Source: a bacterium (GTDB taxonomy: Bacteria > Patescibacteriota > Minisyncoccia > Phycocordibacterales > UBA10002). From it: a stretch of DNA of 32,196 nucleotides. The notes under the pieces are model-generated. The model did no database searches, was not told the DNA's origin, and saw only the letters and a list, made by a program, of their open reading frames with translations. Of the stretch, positions 1 to 7,017 are shown piece after piece. The translations under genes and the position numbers were made by a program. The stretch lies in assembly GCA_030649775.1 (NCBI GenBank), contig JAUSFR010000065.1:1-32196 (forward strand), read 5' to 3'. Positions within the stretch are counted from its first letter, which is position 1; every line of letters starts with the position of its first letter.

Positions 1-34
1 TTCTTCATTCTTCATTCTTCATCCTTCATCCTTC
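1..34. repeat. iterated TTCATTC/TTCATCC words before holB-like gene
   Basis: Five near-identical 7-nt words (TTCATTC, TTCATCC) run straight into the ATG at 35. No stop codon interrupts the holB frame upstream, so the window edge could hide a longer N-terminus. The word iteration matches other intergenic tracts in this window, so I read it as non-coding. Confidence 0.6.
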
Positions 35-733
35 ATGCTCCATTCTCTTTCCCATCACGCATACGCTATTGCCGGTACCGCGGAAGATATGCTCCCCGAG
101 CTTTTGTGCATGCTTGAAACCAGTCTCAAGGTTCGTACCAAAGGCAATCCCGACTTTCTCCTGCAACAGTACGAAACAATGGGTATTGGTGAAGCGCACG
201 AACTCAAAAAATCGGCGGAGCGCAAATCCGTATCGGACGATAAAAAGGTATTTGTGGTTCTGGCTCGCGGTATTACTCGGGAAGCGCAGAACGCACTGCT
301 CAAAGTCTTTGAAGAGCCACCCGCTGATACGCACTTCTTTCTCGTGGTCCCGTCCTTCGCACTCTTGCTTCCCACCCTCCGCTCGCGTCTGGAGGTGCTT
401 GACCTACATCCCGATGGTGAAGGCGCGGATATAAAAATCGCTACCGAATTTCTAGCGGGGACCGTTCCCGCGCGACTTTCTTTTGTCCAGAAAATGCTCA
501 AGGAGCTTGAACAGGAAAAAAAGAAACAGGAGGATTCTTCGGAACTCCTGCTTGAGAAAACGCGAATACTCGCATTCTTGGACTCACTTGAGTATACGCT
601 TGCAAAGAGGGACCATGTTGCTGTCGCACCTGCGCTTCGGGAGGTGCTTGAAGTGAAAAAGTATAGCCGTGACCGAGCGCCGTCGCTCAAACTGTTATTG
701 GAGCATCTGGCGCTGGTGTTGCCAAGGCTTTAG
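35..733 (+). CDS. holB: DNA polymerase III delta-prime-like subunit (short AAA+ form)
   Basis: Probable clamp-loader subunit that helps place the sliding clamp on primed DNA. Residues 83-96 read EAQNALLKVFEEPP, the hallmark of delta-prime and gamma/tau (sensor and second half of the AAA+ fold), followed by LLPTLRSRLE near 111-120, the SRC-like arginine region where C is replaced by L. At 232 aa it is shorter than typical delta-prime (about 330 aa) and has no Walker A P-loop, as expected for a non-ATP-binding delta-prime. The C-terminal half is helical and charged, with a KKKQED-type stretch near 160. The ATG at 35 has no Shine-Dalgarno and the frame stays open to the window edge, so the start is uncertain. 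It stands upstream of frr in the same direction. The family call is firm; the exact subunit name is inferred. Confidence 0.75.
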   Translation: MLHSLSHHAYAIAGTAEDMLPELLCMLETSLKVRTKGNPDFLLQQYETMGIGEAHELKKSAERKSVSDDKKVFVVLARGITREAQNALLKVFEEPPADTHFFLVVPSFALLLPTLRSRLEVLDLHPDGEGADIKIATEFLAGTVPARLSFVQKMLKELEQEKKKQEDSSELLLEKTRILAFLDSLEYTLAKRDHVAVAPALREVLEVKKYSRDRAPSLKLLLEHLALVLPRL

Positions 734-828
734 GCACTAGGCTCTAGGCTCTAGGAAAAAATGGCGATTGGATGGTATACTTTTCTTATTCGTAGTCATT
801 CGTATATTCGTTTAATTCGTATTTTCGT
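734..828 (+). repeat. holB-frr spacer: CTCTAGG and ATTCGTA iterations
   Basis: After the holB stop the word GGCTCTA is tandemly repeated (734-755). Between 789 and 828 the word ATTCGTA, or one-base variants, occurs five times, the last touching the frr ATG. The second tract resembles one arm of the ATTCG inverted-repeat elements before lysS and rsmH, but its partner arm is missing here. Confidence 0.6.
773..781 (+). promoter_or_regulatory. extended -10 promoter for frr
   Basis: TGG-TATACT forms an extended -10 element. No good -35 is visible, which is usual for this class. Transcription would start near 788, leaving an approximately 40-nt leader made mostly of ATTCGTA repeats. Confidence 0.5.
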
Positions 829-1380
829 ATGCCCTACAACTTTTCAAAACTAAACGAAAAAGCAAAAGAAGTACACGACTGGCTCGGGAAGGAGCTCGGT
901 GGACTTCGCTCGGGACGAGCAACACCGGCGGTTCTTGATGCCGTGCTGGTGGAAAGCTATGGAGCCAAAATGCCCATCAAACATGTCGCAACCGTCGCTC
1001 TTGAAGACGCGCGTTCGCTTCGCATTGTGCCGTTTGATACGGCCATTTCAAAAGAAATAGAGAAGGCGATTACGCAAGCGAGTCTTGGACTTTCGGTTTC
1101 GGTTGATGATAACGGCGTGCGGGTGAGTTTTCCCGAACTTACCGCGGAACGCCGAACGGCGCTGATGAAGGTTGCCAAAGAAAAGCTGGAGGCCTCTCGC
1201 ATTCATATGCGAAAAATTCGCGATGAAATCATCAAAGATATTGAAGCCAAGGAAAAAGAGGGGGGTATGGGCGAAGACGAAAAATTCCGTCTCAAGAAAG
1301 AGCTGGACAAAATGAGCGAAGCGGAAAACAAAAAACTGCAGGAAGCTTTCGAGCGAAAAGAGAAAGAAATATCCAGCTAA
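829..1380 (+). CDS. frr: ribosome recycling factor
   Basis: Splits the post-termination 70S ribosome together with EF-G. The 183-aa product is full length for the family (about 185 aa) and collinear with it. The N-terminal helix carries LRSGRATP (27-34), the conserved RxGRA.P signature. The middle holds the beta domain (VATVALEDARSL.IVPFD) and the long C-terminal helical hairpin runs EKLEASRIHMRKIRDE onward, rich in K/E. The ATG follows directly on the ATTCGTA tract without a Shine-Dalgarno. It lies upstream of rseP and proS, the order seen in the widespread frr-cdsA-rseP-proS neighbourhood, here without cdsA or uppS. Confidence 0.95.
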   Translation: MPYNFSKLNEKAKEVHDWLGKELGGLRSGRATPAVLDAVLVESYGAKMPIKHVATVALEDARSLRIVPFDTAISKEIEKAITQASLGLSVSVDDNGVRVSFPELTAERRTALMKVAKEKLEASRIHMRKIRDEIIKDIEAKEKEGGMGEDEKFRLKKELDKMSEAENKKLQEAFERKEKEISS

Positions 1381-1463
1381 TAATCAATATCCAATATCCA
1401 ATAATCAAACCGAACTGACACCGTCTGATTGGTTATTGATGATTGGTGTTTGGTTATTACACT
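1381..1463. repeat. CCAATA-type intergenic inverted repeat, copy A1
   Basis: The 5' half is built from AATCAATATCCAATATCCAA-type words and the 3' half from TTGGTTATTGATGATTGG words. The halves are imperfect reverse complements around a short GC-richer centre (about 1411-1424), so the spacer can fold into a long weak hairpin that ends at the rseP ATG. Related copies lie before greA and between dnaB and recR. Confidence 0.6.
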
Positions 1464-2570
1464 ATGACTATTGTTTTATTTTTCATCATCCTCGGTTCTC
1501 TCGTCTTCGTGCATGAGCTCGGGCATTTTCTTGCCGCCAAAAAGTCGGGTATCCGTGTGGATGAATTCGCACTCGGGTTCCCTCCGAAGGTGCTCGGGAA
1601 AAAAGTGGGGGAAACCGTCTACAATCTCAATCTCATCCCGTTTGGCGGGTATGTCAAAATCTTCGGGGATGACGCGGACGTGATGTCGGATATGGCCGTG
1701 AGTGAGGCCGACAAGGCGCGTAGTTTCATCGCGAAGCCCCGTTATATACAGGCGGTGGTGCTCGCTTCGGGCGTGCTCGGCAATATCGTCTTCGCGTGGC
1801 TTCTTATTTCCATAAGTTTTATGGCGGGTATTCCTTCGGCGATTGACGGAAGGTACGAAAATGAGGTACGTGACACCAAGCTTACCATCACGACGGTGCT
1901 CCCCGATTCTCCGGCCTACAAAGCGGGACTTCGTTCCGGTGACGCGATTGTGTCCATCACGGAGGGAGCAAAACAGTTTACGGACAGCGATTCGGAAAAA
2001 GCAGGGGATTTTATCGGCGCGAGCACCGGCGCTCTTGCTATCTCCTACACGCGCGGGAAAGAGGAGGGACGTATCACCGTAGAGCCGATTGCGGGTATCG
2101 TGGAGGGGAAACCCGCTATCGGAGTCAGTCTGGACACGATAGGAGTGGTGCGCTTCGGTTTTTTCAGGTCGTTTTTTGAGGGGGCGCTTATGACCTCCGA
2201 CCTCCTTCGTGAAGTGACCATTGGACTTTTTGGATTCCTACAGCAGGCCATCCTCGGCAAGGCAGACCTTGCATCCGTCACGGGGCCAGTGGGTATCGCC
2301 GGAATGGTGGGAGAGGCGCGTGTGCTCGGTATTGTGTACCTCCTCTCTTTCACCGCCTTTATTTCCATCAACCTTGCGGTCATCAACCTGCTCCCCATTC
2401 CAGCGCTTGACGGAGGACGCCTCCTCTTCCTCGCGATTGAAGGCATTATCCGTCGTCCCATCCCCGTAAAATTCACACGGGTCGTAAACACCACCGGCTT
2501 TGTCCTCCTTATTCTCTTTATGCTGTTCATTACCTATCGGGACGTCATCAAGTTAGTAAGTAGTTCGTAG
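1464..2570 (+). CDS. rseP: site-2 intramembrane zinc metalloprotease (RseP family)
   Basis: Membrane-embedded protease that cleaves transmembrane substrates such as anti-sigma factors. The 368-aa protein starts with a hydrophobic helix carrying HELGH (17-21), the zinc and catalytic HExxH motif. It has a second hydrophobic segment near 95-120, one PDZ domain (TVLPDSPAYKAGLRSGD, about 144-160) and the third ligand motif in NLLPIPALDGG (308-318), then a C-terminal membrane helix (346-361). E. coli RseP has two PDZ domains; one is normal in many bacteria. The ORF track begins at a TTG (1443) inside the intergenic repeat. The ATG at 1464 gives the usual N-terminus and is preferred. The last codons run into a GTAAGTAG direct repeat. 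Confidence 0.93.
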   Translation: MTIVLFFIILGSLVFVHELGHFLAAKKSGIRVDEFALGFPPKVLGKKVGETVYNLNLIPFGGYVKIFGDDADVMSDMAVSEADKARSFIAKPRYIQAVVLASGVLGNIVFAWLLISISFMAGIPSAIDGRYENEVRDTKLTITTVLPDSPAYKAGLRSGDAIVSITEGAKQFTDSDSEKAGDFIGASTGALAISYTRGKEEGRITVEPIAGIVEGKPAIGVSLDTIGVVRFGFFRSFFEGALMTSDLLREVTIGLFGFLQQAILGKADLASVTGPVGIAGMVGEARVLGIVYLLSFTAFISINLAVINLLPIPALDGGRLLFLAIEGIIRRPIPVKFTRVVNTTGFVLLILFMLFITYRDVIKLVSSS

Positions 2571-2593
2571 TAAGTAGAAACAAACTGTTTATC

Positions 2594-2602
2594 TGCTATG
2601 AT
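2594..2602 (+). promoter_or_regulatory. extended -10 promoter for proS
   Basis: TGC-TATGAT is an extended -10 hexamer. Start near 2609 would give an approximately 130-nt leader containing an imperfect hairpin (TTAAGAAAATCA pairing with TGATTTCTTAA, 2602-2639) and then the structured element at 2645-2740. Confidence 0.45.
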
Positions 2603-2644
2603 TAAGAAAATCAATGAGCAGAGCGACTATGATTTCTTAACCCC

Positions 2645-2742
2645 GTGAAGTATCCCGCCGAAGGCGGGATTTCCGCAAAGCGGAAATACTTCACATGGTG
2701 GCGATTTTTCTAAGTCGCGCCGCTCCTAAAAAATCAGCCATG
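2645..2742 (+). promoter_or_regulatory. structured leader of proS: three-way junction plus start-codon helix (copy 1)
   Basis: An outer helix GTGAAGTA/TACTTCAC (2645-2652 with 2687-2694) encloses two perfect hairpins placed end to end: TCCCGCC-GAA-GGCGGGA and TTTCCGC-AAA-GCGGAAA. This makes a three-way junction with no unpaired junction base. After a 4-nt linker, TGGC-GATTTTT (2699-2709) pairs with AAAAATC-a-GCCA (2729-2740), whose last base is the A of the proS ATG. The same arrangement with different bases occurs before mraZ (13009-13104). Function is unknown; a translation-initiation switch or an exported repeat family are the two readings. Confidence 0.7.
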
Positions 2743-3990
2743 AAGCAATCACACCTTTTCACCAAAACCCGCAAAGAAGCACCAACCGACGAAGTCGCAC
2801 AGAATGCGAAGCTCCTTATCCGTGCCGGCTATATTCACAAAGAGATGGCGGGGGTGTACGCGTACCTTCCTCTCGGTCTTCGTGTTCAAAACAAAATAAA
2901 GCAGATTGTGCGTGAGGAAATGGATGCCATTGGTGGACAGGAGCTCATCATGACGGCGTTGCAGAGCAAAGAGTTATGGGAGAAGACAAAACGTTGGAGC
3001 GACGAGGTGGTGGACGTGTGGTTCAAAACGAATCTCAAGACTGGTGGTGAAGTGGGCCTCGGTTGGTCCCATGAAGAACCGATAGCGGAGATGATGAAGG
3101 GCTATATCTCAAGTTTCCGTGACCTGCCGATTTTTGTGTATCAATTTCAGACGAAATTGCGCAATGAGGTTCGGGCAAAGAGCGGAATTCTTCGTGGGCG
3201 GGAATTCGTGATGAAAGATATGTACTCGTTTTGCCTTGATGAGGCGGACCACACCGCGTTTTACAATCGGACGATTGACGCCTACATGCGTGTGTACCAT
3301 CGGCTCGGTATCGGTGAAGACACCTTTGTTACCTTTGCCGCAGGCGGAGCCTTCACCAAATTCAGCCATGAGTTTCAGACCATCGCGGAAACGGGGGAGG
3401 ATGTGATTTATATTCACCGAGCGAAAAAGATAGCGGTCAATAAGGAAGTGCTGAATGACGAAACCCTGAAAAATCTCGGGGTGTCGCGCTCCGAATTGGA
3501 AGAGGTGAAAACAGCGGAAGTCGGGAACATCTTTAACTTTGGGACGCAAAAATCGGAAGACTTGGGTCTCTCTTACAAAAATGAAAAAGGGGAAGCCATC
3601 CCAGTCTGGATGGGCTCATATGGTATCGGCATTACGAGAGTTATGGGTCTGCTTGCCGAGAAATTCTCCGATGAAAAGGGAATTGTCTGGCCGGAAAGTG
3701 TGGCTCCGTTTAGAGTTCATCTGGTCTCAATTGTCGGCGCAAACGGTGAGGCGGTAAAAAAGGAAGCGGAAAAGCTCTACCAAACACTTACCGACAAGGG
3801 TATTGAAGTGCTCTACGACGACCGCGACCTTCGCCCGGGCGAAAAGTTTGCCGACTCCGACCTCATCGGCATCCCGACACGCGTCGTCATTAGTGAAAAG
3901 ACGATGAAAGAAGGCAAGCTGGAAATCAAAGACCGCAAAACCGGCACCGTTTCTATGCTCTCCGAATCTGACCTCTTCAAACTATTGTGA
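2740..3990 (+). CDS. proS: prolyl-tRNA synthetase lacking the large editing insertion
   Basis: Class II synthetase that charges tRNA-Pro. At 416 aa it is much shorter than E. coli ProRS (572 aa). Motif 1 region lies at 66-90 (GGQELIMTALQ), motif 2 at about 138-165 (TKLRNEVRAKSGILRGREF, MKDMYSF), motif 3 at 291-303 (MGSYGIGITRVMG). The anticodon-binding domain follows from about 320 (FRVHLVSI to the C-terminus). Between motifs 2 and 3 only a short linker remains where bacterial ProRS carries the approximately 180-residue INS editing domain, so cis clearing of Ala-tRNA-Pro is probably absent. The track start at 2695 lies inside the leader helices. The ATG at 2740 yields MKQSHLFTKTRKEAP, the family-typical start. 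It is transcribed toward the PaaX-like gene. Confidence 0.93.
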   Translation: MKQSHLFTKTRKEAPTDEVAQNAKLLIRAGYIHKEMAGVYAYLPLGLRVQNKIKQIVREEMDAIGGQELIMTALQSKELWEKTKRWSDEVVDVWFKTNLKTGGEVGLGWSHEEPIAEMMKGYISSFRDLPIFVYQFQTKLRNEVRAKSGILRGREFVMKDMYSFCLDEADHTAFYNRTIDAYMRVYHRLGIGEDTFVTFAAGGAFTKFSHEFQTIAETGEDVIYIHRAKKIAVNKEVLNDETLKNLGVSRSELEEVKTAEVGNIFNFGTQKSEDLGLSYKNEKGEAIPVWMGSYGIGITRVMGLLAEKFSDEKGIVWPESVAPFRVHLVSIVGANGEAVKKEAEKLYQTLTDKGIEVLYDDRDLRPGEKFADSDLIGIPTRVVISEKTMKEGKLEIKDRKTGTVSMLSESDLFKLL

Positions 3991-4030
3991 ATAGTGCTCA
4001 ATACTAGGCCGGGTACCCTGCGGTCTCTGA

Positions 4031-4066
4031 TTTAGCACCAATCTACGACCGTAGATTGGTGCTAAA
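4031..4066. repeat. 36-bp palindrome behind the PaaX/Cas2-like gene (left end)
   Basis: TTTAGCACCAATCTACG, a 2-nt centre, then its exact reverse complement: 17-bp perfect arms. It starts one base beyond the TAA of the (-) gene and reads on into CTTA, which contains that stop codon. It shares TTTAGCA..AATC.ACGAYCGT..ATT..TGCTAAA with the palindrome at 4678-4713. There is no T-tract, so it is not a standard terminator for proS. Confidence 0.85.
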
Positions 4067-4067
4067 C

Positions 4068-4667
4068 TTATGGTTCAAGTCTAAACAAGCGTTTCCAGTG
4101 TGCCTCATTGTCAATATGTTCAGCTTCTATAACGCGAACATATTTTCGGACATCAAGTAGCTCCATAACGAAATCCAGTTCATTTTTGCACGGGAAAGGA
4201 TAAATACCTGCCGAGTTCTGAAGTTTGCGAAAGCCAAGTCTGGTGAGGTGGTCGCGAAAAGCATCTCGAGCCTCGCGCTCATCTTCGGGAATGTCATACA
4301 AAACAATCCACCATTTCTTGTTCCATGCGCCGGAATGGGCAATCCTGATGCGAGAGACTCGATAGGTGAGCGCCTTCTTTCTACCGTTTTCGCTTAAAAC
4401 TAAGGTTAGAGTCCCGTCGCTATTCTCCTTTGCCTCTATCAATTGAGATTCATAGAGCGCGCTTAGTGCCCGTTCGGCTGCCTGACGTTTTATATCTTGC
4501 CAGCCTGCATGGAGGCCCTTAATAATCTTCCATTGTTGTCCTGGGGAGCGGGTGCACGATAACGCCATCCCTCCGAGGAGCAACAAAAGTATCTTCTGTT
4601 GCGTTGGGCCGAATCGATGATACTGTCGGCGGAGCTGTGCTTTCCGATTTCGCGATGAGATATCCAT
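4068..4667 (-). CDS. PaaX/Cas2-like winged-helix protein
   Basis: A 199-aa protein with two parts. Residues 20-100 look like a winged-helix DNA-binding unit (FGPTQQKILLLLLGG, then a helix with AAERALSALYESQLI and a wing). Residues 116-199 match the PaaX-C/Cas2-like ferredoxin fold typical of CPR orphan proteins: KKWWIVLYDIPEDEREARD, LTRLGFRKLQNSAGIYPFPC. No CRISPR array or other cas gene is present, so a CRISPR role is unlikely; regulator or DNA-transaction protein are the options. The track start (4685) lies inside the right palindrome. The ATG at 4667 leaves that palindrome 11-46 nt upstream and is preferred, though not certain. The gene stands alone, convergent with proS and divergent from mreB, and is framed by two related palindromes. 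Confidence 0.7.
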   Translation of the reverse strand: MDISSRNRKAQLRRQYHRFGPTQQKILLLLLGGMALSCTRSPGQQWKIIKGLHAGWQDIKRQAAERALSALYESQLIEAKENSDGTLTLVLSENGRKKALTYRVSRIRIAHSGAWNKKWWIVLYDIPEDEREARDAFRDHLTRLGFRKLQNSAGIYPFPCKNELDFVMELLDVRKYVRVIEAEHIDNEAHWKRLFRLEP

Positions 4668-4677
4668 GTACGTTAAG

Positions 4678-4713
4678 TTTAGCATGAATCCACGATCGTG
4701 AATTCATGCTAAA
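4678..4713. repeat. 36-bp palindrome before the PaaX/Cas2-like gene (right end)
   Basis: TTTAGCATGAAT, a 12-nt centre CCACGATCGTGA, then ATTCATGCTAAA; one mismatched pair in 18. Read on the (-) strand it continues as TGCTAAACTTA, the same extension the left palindrome shows on the (+) strand, so the two behave as terminal inverted repeats of a 683-bp unit. It lies directly upstream of the start, where an autoregulatory operator would sit. Confidence 0.85.
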
Positions 4714-4789
4714 TTGCGAAAGGGGTGGACATTTTATAACCTCTATTTCTATAACCTATATAAAGCCTTTGCGTTTATCGGTATTCGTA

Positions 4790-4795
4790 TATAAT
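4790..4795 (+). promoter_or_regulatory. -10 box for mreB cluster
   Basis: Perfect TATAAT 12 nt before the mreB ATG; a TTTGCG-like -35 is poor. Transcription would begin only about 6 nt ahead of the ATG, giving a nearly leaderless mRNA. No Shine-Dalgarno is visible. Confidence 0.55.
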
Positions 4796-4807
4796 GCGTA
4801 GGCACCT

Positions 4808-5872
4808 ATGTTCAAGAAGCAAAGGGAAAAACTTTCGGGGTATCTTTCGAATGATATCGGCATTGACCTCGGTACCGCGAATACCTTGGTGTATATGCGT
4901 GGACAGGGCATCGTCATCAACGAGCCGTCCGTCGTCGCCGTCAACCAAAAAACCGGACAGGTGGTTGCGGTCGGTGCGCAGGCTAAGGAGATGCTCGGAC
5001 GCACACCGGCGCACATTGTCGCGGTGCGGCCACTCGTCGGCGGAGTTGTTTCTGATTTTGAGGTTACCGAGGAAATGCTCGCGTATCTCATTCGTCGCGC
5101 CGAAGCGAATTCACGGAAGTTTTTGGGTCCCCGCGTCGTGGTCGGTGTGCCGTCGGGTATCACCAACGTGGAAACGCGCGCGGTGCGCGACGCGACCAAA
5201 AATAACGGCGCACGCGCGGTCTATATCGTGGAAGAGCCGATGGCGGCGGCCATCGGCATCAGACTTCCCGTCAACGACCCAGTCGGCACGATGATTGTGG
5301 ACATCGGCGGAGGCACCTCCGATATCGCTGTCATCTCGCTCGGGGGCATCGTGCGTTCCAAGAGTCTCAAAATCGCGGGAGATAAACTCAATCAAGATAT
5401 TATTTCCTACATCCGTGGCGAGTTCAAGGTGCTTATCGGAGAAAAAACCGCCGAAAATCTTAAGATGGCCATTGGTTCGGTACTTCCCCCGCAAACGACG
5501 CTGGAGGCTTCCATTAAAGGGCGCGACCTTATCACCGGTCTTCCGCGGGAACTCGTCGTGAGCGATACGGATGTGCGCGAAGCCATTGCGTTTTCCATAG
5601 ATAACCTCATTGAATCGGTGAAGGAGGTACTTGAAACGACTCCACCAGAGATTGTGTCCGATGTAATGAGTCGCGGGCTTCACCTTGTCGGGGGTGGGGC
5701 GCTCATCAAGGGTCTTCCCGAACTTCTCGCAGAGACGCTTAAGATTCCCGTGCACTCCGCGGATGACCCGATGACCGCGGTCGCGCGCGGAGCAGGCATT
5801 ATATTGGAGGATTTTGACCGTTATAAAGGTGTGCTTATTGAGAACGAAGATGAATTACCCCCTCATTCGTAA
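4808..5872 (+). CDS. mreB: rod-shape actin homologue MreB
   Basis: Cytoskeletal ATPase that forms membrane-associated filaments and guides lateral wall synthesis. The 354-aa length is slightly above the usual 335-350. The phosphate-1 loop IGIDLGTANTLVY (18-30) follows a short amphipathic N-terminus (MFKKQREKLSGYLS) that could bind the membrane. Further marks are VVVGVPSGITNVE, the phosphate-2 stretch IVDIGGGTSDIAVISLGG and the adenosine motif LVGGGALIKGLPE near the C-terminus. The start agrees with family N-termini. It is followed by mreC with 23 nt overlap, then mreD and mrdA, the classical elongasome order. Confidence 0.97.
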   Translation: MFKKQREKLSGYLSNDIGIDLGTANTLVYMRGQGIVINEPSVVAVNQKTGQVVAVGAQAKEMLGRTPAHIVAVRPLVGGVVSDFEVTEEMLAYLIRRAEANSRKFLGPRVVVGVPSGITNVETRAVRDATKNNGARAVYIVEEPMAAAIGIRLPVNDPVGTMIVDIGGGTSDIAVISLGGIVRSKSLKIAGDKLNQDIISYIRGEFKVLIGEKTAENLKMAIGSVLPPQTTLEASIKGRDLITGLPRELVVSDTDVREAIAFSIDNLIESVKEVLETTPPEIVSDVMSRGLHLVGGGALIKGLPELLAETLKIPVHSADDPMTAVARGAGIILEDFDRYKGVLIENEDELPPHS

Positions 5873-6677
5873 CGTACGGTCAAAAAGTCGTTTCGGTTGG
5901 TTTAGCGCTCCGCTCTTCTTTTTGGTGGTGATTATTCTTTTTCATTTCCTCTATCCGAAAGCACTCGGAAACCTCGTGTCGGAAGTAGCCTTGCCCTTCT
6001 GGAATGCCGAGCATTCCGTGGTGGCGAGGGTGCGCACCGCTTTCGCGTACTTTTCCTCTAAGGCAACCCTAGAGGCGGAGGTTGAGAGACTGACGGGAGA
6101 GCTTCTGCGGGTAAACCGTCTGCTTCTTGACCGTGACCTCCTGCTTGAAGAAAATGCGTTACTCAAGAAAGTGGTTGGTCGTGATGCTACCGCGCAGAAA
6201 CGTATTCTTGGCGCGGTTCTTGTAGCGCCCCCGCGGTCACCGTATGACAGCGTTATGCTTGATGTCGGAAGCAGAGACGGTGTTATTTCTGGTGCGCGCG
6301 TGTTTGCCGGCTCGGTGGCGCTGGGCTCCGTGAGTGTGGTGTATTCGCGTACCTCCCTTGTGACATTGTTTTCAACGGCAGGGAGTAAAACCCCGGTGCT
6401 CATTCTGCATGAAGGACTCGCGCTCCCGGTGGAAAGCGTCGGGCAGGGAGGGGGAGAGTTTATCGCGACTCTTCCGAAAGAAACATCCGTGAGCGTGGGG
6501 GACGCGGTCGTTATTCCGGGGTTACCTCCAATTCCCTTCGCGAAAGTGGAAGCGATTGTAAGTAGCGCCACCGATTCATTTGAGGTCGTGCGTTTTAAAA
6601 ATCCCTTCTCCTTCTCCGAGCTCCGATTTCTGGAAGTTGAGCGGCCCGCGGAAGTGGGGCAGACACAGACATTATGA
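5850..6677 (+). CDS. mreC: rod-shape-determining protein MreC
   Basis: Bitopic periplasmic scaffold linking MreB and MreD to PBP2. The 275-aa chain has a short cytoplasmic N-terminus, one membrane helix (about 18-35), a coiled coil (about 65-110, ATLEAEVERLTGELLRVNRLL) and two beta-rich lobes. Those carry the family pattern SPYDSVMLDVGSRDGV, and later GLALPVESVGQGGGEF and VVIPGLPPIPFAKVEAI. The track start at 5814 lies inside mreB. The ATG at 5850 gives MNYPLIRNV and has GAG a few bases upstream, so it is chosen. It overlaps mreB by 23 nt and mreD by 4 nt (ATGA), which points to translational coupling. Confidence 0.93.
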   Translation: MNYPLIRNVRSKSRFGWFSAPLFFLVVIILFHFLYPKALGNLVSEVALPFWNAEHSVVARVRTAFAYFSSKATLEAEVERLTGELLRVNRLLLDRDLLLEENALLKKVVGRDATAQKRILGAVLVAPPRSPYDSVMLDVGSRDGVISGARVFAGSVALGSVSVVYSRTSLVTLFSTAGSKTPVLILHEGLALPVESVGQGGGEFIATLPKETSVSVGDAVVIPGLPPIPFAKVEAIVSSATDSFEVVRFKNPFSFSELRFLEVERPAEVGQTQTL

Positions 6678-6961
6678 GACGAGTGCACCCGATAATGGAA
6701 ATATTTTCGAGCAGAGTTTTTATTGATTTTTTGCTTGCCCTCCTCGCAATGCTCACTCCGTGGTGGTTTTCGCTTCTTGCCGGAGCGCTGTTCTTTTTTA
6801 TTTTTGACGGGTTCGTGGAGCTTCTGTTTCTCGCGCTTCTCATTGACCTTCTGTACGGAAGTCCGCTTCCTCGTTTCTTCGGCTCGCCGTTTGTGCTTTC
6901 GCTCGCAGTGGTGCCCCTCTACTTCCTTCTTTCCGCGCTTAAACAAAAGATGCGGTTTTAA
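6674..6961 (+). CDS. mreD: short MreD-like membrane protein
   Basis: A 95-aa hydrophobic protein placed exactly where mreD belongs, between mreC (ATGA overlap) and mrdA. Three membrane segments are visible: about 15-30 (FIDFLLALLAMLTPWWF), 31-62 (LLAGALFFFIFDGFVELLFLALLIDLLYG) and 72-88. Typical MreD has about 160 residues and five or six helices, so this is a reduced form. The DLLYGSPL stretch matches the D.LYG.P.G motif region of MreD. Identification rests mainly on position and topology. The next gene starts 56 nt downstream. Confidence 0.75.
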   Translation: MRRVHPIMEIFSSRVFIDFLLALLAMLTPWWFSLLAGALFFFIFDGFVELLFLALLIDLLYGSPLPRFFGSPFVLSLAVVPLYFLLSALKQKMRF

Positions 6962-7017
6962 CCCACCGCGGAGGTCAAAAGTGTTTTTGCAAACGTTACC
7001 AAATATACCCGTTTCTT

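Noticed and set aside
2695-2739. Extra 15 codons at the proS N-terminus (track start)
   Set aside because: They lie in the paired regions of a leader element that recurs before mraZ, and the following ATG gives the family-typical start.
4031-4066. Terminator shared by proS and the PaaX-like gene
   Set aside because: The 17-bp stem has no T-tract on either strand, and its sequence plan is repeated at the other end of the gene, which a terminator would not explain.
4068-4713. CRISPR-Cas remnant (Cas2)
   Set aside because: The protein carries an N-terminal winged helix, there is no repeat-spacer array and no cas1 or other cas gene; a PaaX/Cas2-like orphan is the better description.
5951-6946. 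331-aa (-) ORF opposite mreC/mreD
   Set aside because: Composition is Arg/Ser-rich shadow sequence; the (+) strand carries clear MreC and MreD topology with overlapping starts.
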